Shown here piece after piece: positions 12,641 to 24,744 of a DNA stretch of 64,000 nt; the first letter of the stretch is position 1, and every line of letters starts with the position of its first letter. Both the position numbers and the translations under genes were made by a program. The DNA comes from Neckera pumila (lineage: Eukaryota > Streptophyta > Bryopsida > Hypnales > Neckeraceae), in assembly GCA_963969595.1 (NCBI GenBank), contig OZ018414.1, positions 24,101,660 to 24,165,659 on the forward strand, written 5' to 3'. Below the pieces are notes generated by a model. The model worked only from the letters and a program-made list of their open reading frames with translations, made no database searches and was not told where the DNA came from.

Positions 12641-13164
12641 AATTCAAAAAAATATCCCAAACACTAGTATCCATGGACATCACGAGCATGCCCAAAAAGG
12701 TTTGAGAATTTTTTTTGTCTTTATTTGGAGGAAGAATATGTCACCTTTCCACACAATCACACTGGTGGAGCGGAATTGATGGTATTCAACTATATTATGG
12801 TGCAAAATATCTTCAAAAGCTAGTAATAACATCATTGTTTGAGGATTTCTAATATGAAAAAAGCAAAAGTCTTGAAAATTAGAATGGTTCAAATTAGTTT
12901 CACTATAAAACATAGTAATTTGGAGACTATTGTGGGCCTTTAAATTTCATGGCAAAAATGATTGGCCACAATAGATGTCACTTAAATTCAATTAACGAAG
13001 TTGAAAAATCCAAGAAAACACGTGAATCTTCTAATAAACTGATTGTGACTGAACCCTCTATTGAAGCAATCAAGTTTGTTATGAATTTAATGTAATCCTA
13101 ATATATATGAGTATATTACAATAGAGTCAAAATTCAACAAATTTCAATCTTGGTACTCTGGTGA

Positions 13165-13645
13165 AAAATCATGTTTTAAATATTTTATGAAAACACTTAA
13201 TGATGAAAATTTTAAATTCAATTGCGTAGATATGTAGGAAATACCTATATGCACATTTTATCTTCAACAAATATTTCTTAAAAAAATTCACAGCTCCCTC
13301 TATAAAAAAATTCAATATTGGGGTCACAATGTCCTAATTTTGGAAAATAGATATATTTTTATTGTAATGTCATTTTGGCAAGGCAATTGTACCATCACGT
13401 TCAAATGTATAAAATTAGATATAATGTGATGGTTAAATAGAAAAAACTAATTATAATAAAAATTTATCTATTTTTCCAAAATTAGGACATTGTCACCCCA
13501 ATATTGAATTTTTTATAGAGAGAGATGTGAATTTTTTTTGGAAATGTTTATTAAAGAGAAGATGTGCATAAAGATACTTCTTACATATCTTCACAATTGA
13601 AAATTTCATCATTAAGTGTTTTCAATAAAATATTATATACAACCA
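13165..13645. repeat. Long foldback, about 480 bp
   Basis: The arms at about 13165-13390 and 13445-13645 are inverted copies with few differences; both contain TTAGGACA, CAATATTGAATTTTT or their complements. A loop of about 55 bases separates them. A transcript would form a long double-stranded stem. No TTAA or CATTA ends were found, so its class is unknown. Confidence 0.8.
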
Positions 13646-13866
13646 TGAAAACTAACTTAAAAAATTCACCCAAAATGGAGTTTTGCTTTTTTGAAGTTGA
13701 AATTTGGTATGCATAATCAGGACTAAGTAGAAATGCAATGATCCAAGAATTACATAAAAATTATAAAAAGTGGTATTTGAAAATATGAGGACATTTGTGT
13801 GGGAACAAAAAGGGGCGACAATACTTTTGTCCCCCCATTGTACTATAAAACCATAACTACAACTAT

Positions 13867-14161
13867 CATTAGATGAGATTCGGGGGTCTTGGAGGGCTTC
13901 GAGTTCCCCTGCTGTTTGCTGCGTTTCCAGACTGCGGGAACACAGTAGCAGTAGCTGGCTGACGTGGTCAAGCGACTATCACGTCATTTTTTGAAAAAAA
14001 ATTTTTTTTTGGCTTAATATGATATTTTGGTAAATTTTTATTTTATTTTTATTTTTATTTTTTTAAATTTCTCACACACCCGTACTGGCGTTCACTGAAT
14101 CTGGGCAGATCAGGGAACAAGCCTAAAACGGCCCTCCAAGACCCCAAAATATCATCTAATG
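13867..14161. mobile_element. CATTA-family MITE, 295 bp
   Basis: The ends CATTAGATGAGATTCGGGGG and CCCCAAAATATCATCTAATG are imperfect inverted repeats, followed inward by complementary GGAGGGC and GCCCTCC blocks. The interior aligns with 16056-16350, for example TGATATTTTGGTAAA. No target duplication is seen outside the ends. It is non-coding. Confidence 0.8.
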
Positions 14162-15179
14162 CATTGAATAGTAATATCATAAATAATAAAGACTATATTA
14201 AATAATCATTTTAGTGTAGGTAAAATCTTCTAAACTTCAAATTCAAGGAAATGCAAAATTTTAGGATATGATTATTTTTCAAAGTAGAACAGAAATTGCT
14301 TTTGGTACATTTTATTTTATTCATCCAATTTAATTCTGAATAAATTTTTTGAAGGATCCAATCAAGTCCTAGCTGCAGTATGGAATCAAAATTGCAAGAA
14401 TACACAATGTGAGATGTTTATTTAAATTATACTCTCGAGAACTATAAACAACCTAAATGATTTGATTTCATTCTAATGACATAGTATATATGATTGGCAA
14501 ATCTTAATTATAGTAATCAAAATTAATGAATTGATTCTAATGATGAATTAGATGAGGTTGATTTTTCATCACACATTTAACTTCCTTACATTCAACCTTC
14601 TTTCTAATATACAATATTTTCTAAATTATCTATATCTATATCTATATAATTTTAAAATTTTAAAGAATAAGACATGTAAAATTTAATTACAATGTTTTGA
14701 AATTTGGCGTGTATCAAAGGTGATGGTTTTATATTAATGCAAATACAATATATTCAAATTTTTGTGACATTCATTCAAAAATAGATAAGATTGCATTCAA
14801 ACTATTTCATAAATATCATCTACAAATTGTGGTTTCTTATTGTGTTGTCTGTCAAGACTTTTTTTGTTTGTAAGTGGTACAAGAAATGGTATATAAGATT
14901 TTATCTAATTTTTATAGGTTTAGGTCCATTCAATTTCATTTTATTGTAATTAGAATTAATTTTGGATTTCTTACCAATAGGGGGATTTGATACATTCTTT
15001 TTATTCCTAAACTTTTACAATTGTCTCATGGAAGTTACCAAATATTTTTTAATGAAAAACTCACAATATTATTTAACAATGGTATAAAACTAATTCATTG
15101 AGGTTTATATAAAGAAAAGTAATTCATTCATTAACATGGAGGAAAAAACTAGTAGAAAAGACCATTGGGACTTATATCT
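14162..15179. other. AT-rich DNA, nothing recognised
   Basis: I found no gene or defined repeat, only simple AT-rich sequence with short TA runs near 14635. Confidence 0.45.
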
Positions 15180-15570
15180 CTTTCTTCATTGTAGATGTGT
15201 CTCTTTCACTATGTATATGCACTATGCAGTTAAAAGTGGTTCGCATTGCCAATATAAATTAATTCTTTATAAGTTTGTACACATTGTTTGTCTCCTTCAT
15301 AGTTCTAGCTTTCTTCATTATGGATGTGTCTTTCTCACTATGCAGTCAAAAATAACAGTGGTTATGGATTTCTTCATTGTAGACGTGCCTTTAGACTCAC
15401 CATGCAATCAAAAGTGGTAGTGGTTATGGTTTTCTTCACTATAGATGTGTCTCTCTCACTATACAATCAAAAGTGGCAAGTACTGCCATTACCAATTCTT
15501 TGACTCACTTCATTGTAAGTCTCTTCCATAGTTATGTCTTTCTTGTAGATGTGCCTCTCTCACTGTACAT
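15180..15570. repeat. Degenerate tandem array around TTCTTCATTGTAGATGTG
   Basis: Variants of this motif followed by a CTCTCTCAC-type block and GCAATCAAAAGTGG recur at about 15182, 15311, 15370, 15432 and 15537. Spacing is irregular (about 60-130 bp), which indicates old duplication with indels. The open frame through part of it reflects the repeat, not a protein family I recognise. Confidence 0.6.
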
Positions 15571-16033
15571 ATCTCTTTCTTATATACCTTGACTACAGGA
15601 TTTAATGATTTTTCTTCCCCTATATTCTTGTTAATTAAATCTAACAATCACATAATATTCTCCTTTTGATTTACTAGAATAAACCACTACTATAAACTTT
15701 GTTGAATCGTGTGTTGAATAAAGACTTGTTGGAGACTTGGAGTAGTTCAATGGGGCTTTTTTTTAGCAATCTTTTGCTAAAAAGTAATACAATTTTTTTG
15801 GAAAGAATATTAGGCAATATATTCCCCCATTAGGAGTGGATGAAATTGGCGTTTGATTTGCTTCATATTCAGTCTAACTTTCTAAGGACAGACAACAATG
15901 CTCCTATTTGGACAAATGTACACTAATTGGGATTTATTCATCTCAATAAGTTTCATCCATATTTGGCGTAAGTTTCATCCATATAAACATATAAACAACT
16001 GCATCACGCCAACAAAGATAGCTTTTTGCACTA

Positions 16034-17537
16034 CCATTATAGAAAATTGTAGGCCCATTAGAGGGGATTTGGAGGTGTTGGGAGATTGCAAGTTCCCCTA
16101 CGTTTTCAGACCGCGGGAATGCAGCTGCAACAGTTGGCTAACATGGCACAACGACTGCCATGTCATTTTGAAATAAAAAATAAAAAATTGCTTAAAATGA
16201 TATTTTGGTAAAAAAAAAGTGTTTTTGTTTTTTGTTTTGTTTTTTTTGAAATTATTTTCTTGACATGCCTGTACCGCCTCTCACTGAATCTGGGCAAAAT
16301 GGAGAATAGGCCTAAAACGGTCTTCCAAGGCCCCCAAATCCCCTCTAATGTCTGGAAGGTTGCTCCATAGTGGCCAAACCAATCTATTACTTGAAAATAA
16401 GCATGTAGCTACAGTGAGTAGTCAGAATGTGTGAATTTCGGGAAGGATGTCAAGATTCATTAATGTGACTCTAGTACAAATCTAATTAACTGGGTAATTA
16501 ATCAAATTCAATCAAATTAACCAAAATGAAGTGGATTTTGATGCTAATTGTCAAAAAAATTAGAAACACTAGCGATTTTGAACTAGCTTTGTAAGCCAAA
16601 TAGTTTAGTGAATTTGAAGTTGGAAAGGAAAGATACTTATACAAGTGGGATGGTAATAGGTACAACAATCCGTGTGGGATATGTAAATTAGAACTAATAA
16701 GAACACAACCACTCATAGTTAAGTAAAAAGCAGCAATTATGTTAAAATACGAATTTCAGATCTCATTTAGGCATAGTTAAATATTTTTTTTTATAAAATC
16801 TTTGGACTAAAGAAATGTGGAGAATCAATATAGTTTTCATCTCCAAAAATCCATTTGAGTTTTAGAGACTCCAATAAAAAATTATGGACAAAATTCTAAA
16901 AGGGTTTGGAAGCAATATTTTCTTTGACATTTAGACACCCTCTTAGGATTTTGTCTATAACTTTTTATTTGAAGCTCTAAACTTCAAATGGATTTTTGAA
17001 GATGAAAACTATATTGATTTTCCACACTTATTTAGTTCAAAGATTTTTGAAAAAATTATTCTACTATGCCTAAATGAGGTCTGAAATTTGTATTTGAAAA
17101 CAATTCTTGAATTTGAACAATGAGTGATCTCTCTTCAAAATATCCCATATTCTTTGAGATTTCAACATGGACAATTGATTTTTCTATCTAAACAACCTCT
17201 TCACCCTTCATTTTCACCAATTGTCAATGAATTATGACTATCACATTGCCATTAAAAAAGATCTTGATAGTAGATGTCATTGGACTAATTTGGACATTTG
17301 ATTTTTTTTCAAAACTTGGTTAGAGTACAAGGTATGCAATAATCAGGGTTATAATACCTGAACCTTGATTATTTAATGCCTTGTACTTGGATATTGAACC
17401 ACTAACACATCCAACGTCGCGGTGCAAGGTGAACGACTATAGGGGAAAAAGCAATCCTTTATCCAATTTGAATATTATTGCGGGGCCTTTCAGCTGCTCT
17501 GGAGCGGCCCACTTGAGGCCTGCAATTTTCTGTAATG
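16034..17537 (+). mobile_element. CATTA-family long element R1 with nested MITE
   Basis: The termini CATTATAGAAAATTGTAGGC and, inverted, CATTACAGAAAATTGCAGGC match in 18 of 20 bases. With the nested element at 16056-16350 removed, the length is about 1.21 kb, close to R2 and R3. The middle (about 16735-17105) is a long inverted repeat centred near 16925, so the element folds back. It has no coding capacity. Confidence 0.85.
16056..16350. mobile_element. CATTA-family MITE nested in R1
   Basis: The ends CATTAGAGGGGATTTGGAGG and CCCCCAAATCCCCTCTAATG form a near-perfect inverted repeat. It sits near the left end of R1; comparison with R2 and R3 shows the host sequence resuming with nothing duplicated. 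It is a sister of 13867-14161. Confidence 0.87.
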
Positions 17538-18423
17538 CCAAAATAATTGAAAAAAAATAATCTCCGGTGTCATTCAATTTTTTTTTTCATTTCTTTTGGG
17601 CAGTACAGAAAGCAATAATCTCTGAAAAGATGACGCTATTTACATACTTAGAAATGGATGAAATTTGCAATCAGTGGATGAAATTTCATTTATTCATCCA
17701 AAATGATGTACGTTCATCCAAAATTGAGCAATACCGTCCCAAGATTTGGTAGCAAATACGCAATTTCATGCATTGGGAAGCAAGAATAATTCGCCTAATA
17801 TTCCCTGGAAAAAAAAAGTATCGCTTTTGAGCGAAAAAGAACAACTGTACTGTAATTTTAGCACGTAAAGAAGGATCGAAGTGCTACCCTTGATACCTTC
17901 TGTCGGAAGTACACCCTGTGAGACACAGTACAGGCAAACAACACCGGGAACAATAAATTTCTAATCGCCTTGATATCAAAAGAAAAACGAACGAAAGAAT
18001 CGGACCTATGACCATGAGAGCAGTGACCGGTCCAGAGAAGAAACGGACCCATGACCGTGCAGAGCAAGACCCTGGGCTTTTGTGTCTGGGCAGAATTCCA
18101 TTGGCTTCATTGATATTTCCCATCTTTTGCGTTTTCATTGATATTTCCCATATTGAGCGTTTGGGCCCTCTAACTCTTTGCATTTTTGAATAATAATATG
18201 AAGTCAGTGATGTTGCAAATAAGGATCCAACCTATGCACACATGATTGTTGAGCATTAGTTTTGAGATTGGTTCACCTGCTGCCTAGTGCTACAGAGCCA
18301 GCAACCCCACAGAAATTGTTTTGTACGTTTTCCATTTTGTACTGACTGAATTTAATTTAGTTATGAGGTTTAAATTGAGTCACTCAGACAGACTGTGTCT
18401 GCGTCAAAAGTATAACTTATTTG
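17538..18423. other. Mixed-composition segment, no gene recognised
   Basis: Open frames up to 99 codons overlap on both strands near 17860-18190 in a locally GC-richer patch. They have no recognisable motif, and a GGACC-ATGACC word is internally repeated near 18003 and 18047. I treat them as non-coding. Confidence 0.4.
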
Positions 18424-18725
18424 CATTACACTAAGGTAACTACACCTAAAATTGCACAGTCCTTAAAAGCGCACAGCGGATATTCTTGTCTAAAATGTAC
18501 TCCCACTATTCATATGACTCTATGATCGCTTTTAAGTGCACCTATTTTCAGCACTTTGAAAATTCATAGTTTATTCACACGGTGTCCAGAAAATGCATTC
18601 TAAGAGAATCTAGAATCCTGTTTTGACTACCAATGAGACCCCACAATTTATTTTTCAATATAATAGTGAAAACTATGCTGAATTGCTTAACTGTGCGATT
18701 TAAGGTGCAGTTACCTTGTTAATGC
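18424..18725. mobile_element. MITE with GCATTA ends, about 300 bp
   Basis: The left GCATTACACTAAGGTAAC and the complement of the right end, GCATTAACAAGGTAAC, differ by a small indel. The inverted match continues through a CACCT and GCACAG block to about 35 bp. The CATTA start suggests a relation to the CATTA family, although the inner TIR is different. Confidence 0.7.
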
Positions 18726-20777
18726 TTAATAACCTATTTCAACCATAAGGAAGCCGTGCTATGCATTACACTATGCTTTTAAAACTGATTTTCGACCATA
18801 TGGAAGCCGTGCACGACAGGGTTAAAACCAAGGCACTTTCCACAAATGGAACCTTCGCATGCATGCGGCAGTTATCATTGGTGGATCCCTGAAAGGTCCC
18901 TGAAAGGTCGAGAATTATCACCAATGTGCTTTGCCCGAAATGAACAGATTGTTGGACTATTAGGTGCATTCTTCATTTCTATACAATAATCTCAAAACTC
19001 ATCCATCGGCCACTGTGTAGCCACAGCGTTCTTTCAAGGTTTTGCTAAACTGTAGATGTGTGGGCTACGGTAAGCTGCTGGGGAGCCGAGCTGCTGGAAC
19101 CGAATTGGACACGCACCTTACCGTATTTGATCAAATGTTGAATGAATACATTATACTTGTTCTTCTGTCCTTTCTAACGCCTTGAAGCAGTGCATAAGAA
19201 GACTAAAACCAAGGCACTTTGTGGCTGGTCGGTTTGTATTTTAGTCTTCCGGCAATGGAATTTCATTTCAGTTGTTTCAAAAAAACAAAAACAAGGCGCT
19301 TTGTACGGACTGGCTAGCTGGGGTCTTTAGCATCTGCCAAATTTTCATTGTTTCAAGGCTAGACTGCTACTTGTTTGCATCCAGCACAATTACAGATGTA
19401 CTGGTGGTTCAAGGAATTGAGACATCTACCTGTCTGAGATGCTGATCCAGACCAGCATTCAGGATATTTTTTGAGTTTGACCAACTCTTTTCCCCTAATT
19501 CCCACGTACATTGAACTGTTTTTGACTTTTTTCAAGTACCGAGTCTGTTTTTTTCTCTATTTTTTCCTCCGAATAGAAATTTTCTAGATTTTTCACCGGT
19601 TTCTTTCCAACTGCAACTGGGTATTTTCCCGATTCCACCGGCTAGCAATGCAGTGAACTAACCGACGATTCTGCCCCGAACAATGTGCCAGGACCTGCAT
19701 GGATCGCATGAAGCCACGGAGACTGCGTGCGCACAGGACTGTCCGGTCCTTGTAGCGCAGCAGACAGACCCCGCTCCAGCTCTTCGCCAGAGTGAGATGG
19801 CACGCAAGTACACTGGGAAACTTTCGAGGTTCGTCCATACCCTGCAAGGCTGCAACGCCGGCGGCGACCAAAAAGACGTCCTTTGGACAGACGGATGGAA
19901 AATGCTCCGCCAACTGAAGCTCACTCACTGGAAACGAGGTGATTTCCATCCATTGTAACTACTGTAGCATGCACAGGACTACGGACACACACACACGCAG
20001 TGGAGGCTACCGTAGTCTCTTTTCTTGGGGAGCCCTGGAGTCTCTGAACCCGGCACACACGCAGTGGAGGCTACCATATTCTCTTTTCCTGGGGAGCCCT
20101 GGAGTCTCTGAAACGGTGAAGACGGATCTGTCGTTGGTCCTGTCTATCGTTGTGGTTTCTTCTTGTTCCCTCCGCCAGGGGACTTGTGGCAAGCTTGCGG
20201 TCTTGTATTTCACAAATGAAATTCCGTTTCGTTTGTTTAAGAAACAAACACAACCCGGGTGAAGACGAGAACAAGAGCTGCGTGAATGGCTCGACAACTA
20301 GAATTTTCAAAGCTGTCAAGTTTCTTTTTCAAATTTCTTTTTTTTTTCGATTTCCTGATCGATGTCTTCCCTCACGTACTGTAGCTGTTCGTCGATCACT
20401 GGTGCATTTGGACCTGCCCGAGGAGGACGGTGAGCCTCGTTTTTGGACTCTAGGGGAATGCAAGGCTGCATTTTCTTTGTTAGTACGTCTTGAATTTTTG
20501 CATGAGTGACTGGCAGCTGAACGCCATGCAATGATATCTTTTTCCCCACTAGTTTTACAGATCCGTGTCAGGCATATATCGCATTATTGTGGAGAGGAGT
20601 TTATTTACTTTATTTCTTTCTTTTCTATTTATATTAAACAATGAAACGGAATTCCATTGTGGAGAGGAGTTTTGATCTGCTGCCCAAATTTTTGAAGAAA
20701 GGGATGCTCTGCCCAAATTCCACTAGGTGACGGTGTCTGGTATCTAGCGTTTTGCAGAAAACCTACGTTATTCCTCG
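18726..20777. other. GC-richer unrecognised region
   Basis: About 18800-20550 has higher GC and several overlapping open frames (up to about 119 codons) on both strands. No frame shows a domain, a splice-consistent exon structure or a codon pattern I can defend. It may hold decayed gene sequence. A 64-bp tandem repeat lies inside it. Confidence 0.35.
19985..20113. repeat. 64-bp tandem repeat, two copies
   Basis: GCAGTGGAGGCTACC starts at 19997 and again at 20061, with nearly identical downstream sequence including GGGGAGCCCTGGAGTCTCTG. A short CA-rich microsatellite precedes the first unit. Confidence 0.85.
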
Positions 20778-21706
20778 TTAACCCCTTAAGGCCCAAGGCC
20801 TTTTTTCTGCCAAAAAACACCCAAAACTGCCATTTTTTTAGCAAAGAGTGAAAAAAAATTAGAATTGTTTTTTTTGCACATCTAACCATAGGATCTTACA
20901 CCTAACTAGTATGAGAATGTGTAGAAAAAATTTCAGAATTTTTGACCGCATAGATTGCAAGATATCTACGTTCAAAGTGAAAAAAACAAAATTTTCAGCA
21001 CATTGTGGGACTGGATTTTTTGACTTTGAACATTTTTAACTTAAAATTTTTACACTATAGAGTTTTGAGCTTTAAATGTTTATAGTGGAGAATTGAGTTG
21101 ACAATCTACCCAAAAAAAAAATTCAAAAAAACTTGATTTTCATTATTGAAAAAATTGTTAAGTAGAAGTACGTACAAGATAGAAGGAAAATCTAAAATAT
21201 TCATATATTTTAGATGGAATTAAAATGCACTAATCCCAATGGTTAGATTGTTCTAGCAAGTAAACTTAACCATGCAGATTTTTTTTTTTGAAAAATTTGA
21301 AAAATTGCATTCCGAAATGAATCCTATAAGTTATATTTTTCAAAAAGATGCTCTAACTGCCCAAAAAACAAGAATGTCCATAACTTTCTCATAACAAATC
21401 CAAATGAAATGAATCAAAGCTTTCTAGATTGACAAAAATATAATCTATGAGAAAAAAAGTTCCAAAAAAAATTTAAAAAAATGGTGCAAATTGTTTTTGC
21501 TGCCCGCCATCCCCTGTTTTGAGCTTATTTGGTCATAACTTTTGTTCCCGGGCACCGATTGTGAAAAAAGTTATATTTCCATGAAGCTAATCAGTTTTAC
21601 TACCTCCCAAAAAAGTTTCAAGAAATCAAGAGAAAATTTCAGCCCGTAGGTACCTGCCTGAAAACGCATTTGTCCCCCGAAGGGATAACAGGCTTTTAGG
21701 GGTTAA
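20778..21706 (+). mobile_element. TTAA-family element, 0.93 kb
   Basis: TTAA lies at 20778-20781 and 21703-21706 with termini CCCCTTAAGGCCCAAGG and CTTTTAGGGG. It is in the same orientation as the copies at 4644 and 25932, with the same subterminal GTCCCCCGAAGGGA block. It is non-coding. Confidence 0.85.
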
Positions 21707-22167
21707 ACTAACACAATCACCTTCCATTGGCAACAATTTTCGTTCCACTTGGATATCGTATGCAACTACCAGAGGAGTCATTTCAGCACCTGCGGACATA
21801 GGCTCACATTGTTGATTTTCACACTGTCAAGAGTCCATCATTTCATGGTTAATTGATGGCTTTTATAGTCCTTGCTATAACAAAGGAGACATTGTGTTTT
21901 CTTCTTTGAAATGGACGGTGAGAATAGAAGAAAAGCAAAAGTGCACCTCAATCCAATTCTCGTGGAAGGGTTTACGAATTAGAGAAAGGTTGTTGCATCC
22001 TTTAGTGACACATTATTTTTTAAGCTCTTGAACCTGTCTCTGTGGTACTTCACTTCTAATAATACTAAGGATTAGGGTCTCCTAACACTGCACATGCCAC
22101 CTATAAGGTTAGGTTCTACTACTAATTATGAATTTCGTGTCTCTCCATGACTTCCATCACCTAATTT
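21707..22167. other. Intergenic, nothing recognised
   Basis: I see no gene, RNA or defined repeat in this stretch. Confidence 0.45.
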
Positions 22168-22344
22168 CATTACAAGAAATCTAAACCCTACAGAAAACTG
22201 TGAGATTTATTTTATTTTTGGCACCCCGCAGTGCAAATATAGAAAAATAAAATTAATTTTTGAGAAAAATATAGAAAAAAATAAAAGAACATTTAAAAAA
22301 TAGCCAATCTGATGTAGCGTTGACGTGACACTAGTAGTGCCACA

Positions 22345-23834
22345 CATTAGAAAAATTATTAGCCCTCTGGAGGGCCACATTAGAGCAGTTGCTCTAACTT
22401 TGCTTCATGATTTGTTTTTCTCCTATAGTCAATCATATGAAGTTGCGATGTCCGATGACTTTCTGTGGTTCAAAACCCAAGTACAAGTAGTTAAATAATC
22501 AAGTTTCAGGTATTGTAATGCACCCTAATTATTGCAGACCTTGTTTTCTAACCAAGTTATGAAAAAAAAAAAAGCAAATGTCAAAAATAATTTAAGGACA
22601 TCTACCATCAAGATTTTTTTTAGTGGCATCATGATAGACAACAATTGGTGAGAAGGAAGGGTGAAGAGGATATTTTTGTAGAAAAATCGAGTGTCCATGG
22701 TGAATCTTCAAAGGGCATAGGATATTTAGAAGAGAGATCACTCATTGTCAAATGTTGGAATTCTGTTAAAACTAAAATTTTAGATTTCATTTAGGCATAG
22801 TAGAATGAATTTTTTTTTAAACTTTGTACTAAACAAAATTGTAGAATTAAACTAGTTTTCATCTCCAAAAACCGTTTGGGGTTTACATTACAGAAAATCT
22901 AGACTCTCCAGAGGGCTGTTTGGGAGAGTCCAGATTTTCGGCGGGAGTGCAAATACAGGGAAAAAAAAAATTTTTTTTTTTAATCGGCAGTCCGACGGCA
23001 GTCCGACGGGGCACCTTGTCTGACTGCTCATCTTACACTGACTGTTGCAGCTTTTCGGCTAATTTTTTCTCTAATTGCACATTGGCACGCACCCCAACCA
23101 GCCCTGTAGTGAGTCCAGATTTTCTCTAATGGAGCCTCCAGTAAAAAGTTATGGACAAAATCCTAAAAGGGGTTGAAAGGGACATTTTCTTTAACATTTT
23201 CAAACACCTTCTCCAAATTTTGTTCATAAATTCTTATTGGAGACTCTAAACCTCAAACGGATTTTTGAAAACAAAAACTAGTTTGATTCTCCAACTTTAT
23301 TTAGTTCAAAGTTTTTTGGAAAAAACTATTTTACTATGCCTAAACGAGGTTTGAAATTCTAGTTTTAACATAGTTCCTACTTTAAACTTAACTACAAGCG
23401 GTTGAGAAACTACAAATTCTAATTACATATCCCACATAGGTTGTTTTATATCCTACCACCCTATGTGTACATAAATAGCTTCTCTTGTCATCTTCAAACA
23501 CCCAAATGTAAGTGGCTTTTAAGCAAGTTTTAAAATCTAAGAGTCTTTCAATTGTTTTGGCAACTAGCTTGAAAATCCACTTCATTTTGCTTAATTTCAT
23601 TGAATTTGATTAATTTCCCAATTAATCATCCTTTATTTTTTCACGTGGCTGATTATTAAATAGACTTCTACTACACCCTTGTTACTAGAGTCTCAATATC
23701 TTTCACGATATTTATACAATCTGACAATGCATTGCGGATTTGTAGCTAAATGCCCCTACTAATTTTTAGGCATTTAATAGATTGGTTTGGTCACTTTGGA
23801 GCATCCCTCCGAAGAGGTTAGAATTTCTTTAATG
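22345..23834 (-). mobile_element. CATTA-family long element R2 with nested MITE
   Basis: The ends CATTAGAAAAATTATTAGCC and, inverted, CATTAAAGAAATTCTAACCT are the same TIR with divergence. It is about 1.24 kb without the insertion at 22886-23131. It runs opposite to R1 and R3 and has the same internal foldback. A GCCCTCTGGAGGGC palindrome sits just inside the left TIR. Confidence 0.83.
22886..23131. mobile_element. CATTA-family MITE nested in R2, 246 bp
   Basis: The ends CATTACAGAAAATCTAGACT and, inverted, CATTAGAGAAAATCTGGACT match in 18 of 20. It interrupts R2 between TTTA and GAGCC; R1 and R3 carry the uninterrupted TTTAGAG at this place. No bases are duplicated at the junctions. Confidence 0.87.
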
Positions 23835-24264
23835 TCAAATTCTAATTAAATAAATTAAATAATTAAAAAAATTAATCATTTTTTCTATGATTGCACTGCT
23901 ACCATCCAAAACTTGCGGTCTCTTTGAAGCATGAAATTTCTTGTAATGCTACAAGACATTGGATATGTCATTTGATGACATGGGATAAAACTTCCATGTC
24001 CAAATGCTTGGTCGTAGCACTACTCACAACTTATGCTAACCACCCTAAAAAATGTACATGATCTTAGCCTTAGCCTCAAAATCAAGCTTTAAAGGACTTT
24101 TGACCTTTTCTTTGGGTTAACTTTTAGCTCTAGACTTCAAATCCTAGAATGCGAGTCTATTTTCATGGTCTACTCTTTATAAAAATAACCTTGGATTACT
24201 CATGTTCTCAAGTGCAACAAATACTAAGCAGATTATGACTCCAAAGCATTGAGTCCTTATGGAG

Positions 24265-24568
24265 CATTACAAAAAATTTGAGGCCTCAATAAGGCTGCTA
24301 AGCCTGGCCCCTACGTGGTGATATTATGGAAAAATAAAAAATAAAAAAAATTGGAAATTTGAAATGTGATGTGACCATGTTTGCATTGTCAGCGCCACGC
24401 CATATTGACTTTTTTTTTAATATCTTTTTTTGGAAAAAAAATAAAAAATAAAAAATTATTTTTTTCAAATTATTATTATCATTAATTTTCTTTTTTCGTA
24501 ATTGCATCCCGCAGATGCCGAAAATCACGCACTCGCAATCTTGTTGAGGCCCGAAATTTTTTGTAATG
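24265..24568. mobile_element. CATTA-family MITE, 304 bp
   Basis: The ends CATTACAAAAAATTTGAGGC and GGCCCGAAATTTTTTGTAATG (inner part inverted) form the TIR. The interior is A- and T-run rich. It lies in the spacer between the inverted pair R2 and R3. No target duplication is visible. Confidence 0.78.
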
Positions 24569-24744
24569 GTGTAAGTTCCAAGACTTTGTCTCTTTTACTT
24601 TCCCATAACTTTTATTTCATAGCTAAGCTCTTTGTGAGCCTTGACATTCTAGAGTCATTGTCTTTTTAGCTTTCCAATGATATACAACGCGTCCTATTTC
24701 AACAAGGGACTCCTCTTGGAATCCCTACTCCCACGCCTTATACC

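Larger units (their letters stand above)
22168..23948. mobile_element. CATTA-family MITE split by nested element R2
   Basis: The left part 22168-22344 starts CATTACAAGAAATC; the right part 23835-23948 ends GAAATTTCTTGTAATG, its inverted match. Together they make about 291 bp and align with the MITE at 61498-61780 (shared CTGATGTGACACTA-like centre and GATTGCAC/AATTGCAC near the right end). The gap is filled by R2 (22345-23834), which carries a further MITE, giving a three-level nest. Confidence 0.75.

Noticed and set aside
19593..20549. Cluster of overlapping 80-120-codon frames on both strands
   Set aside because: They arise from a GC-richer patch with few stops. Frames overlap on both strands, none has a motif, and no splice structure supports one over another.
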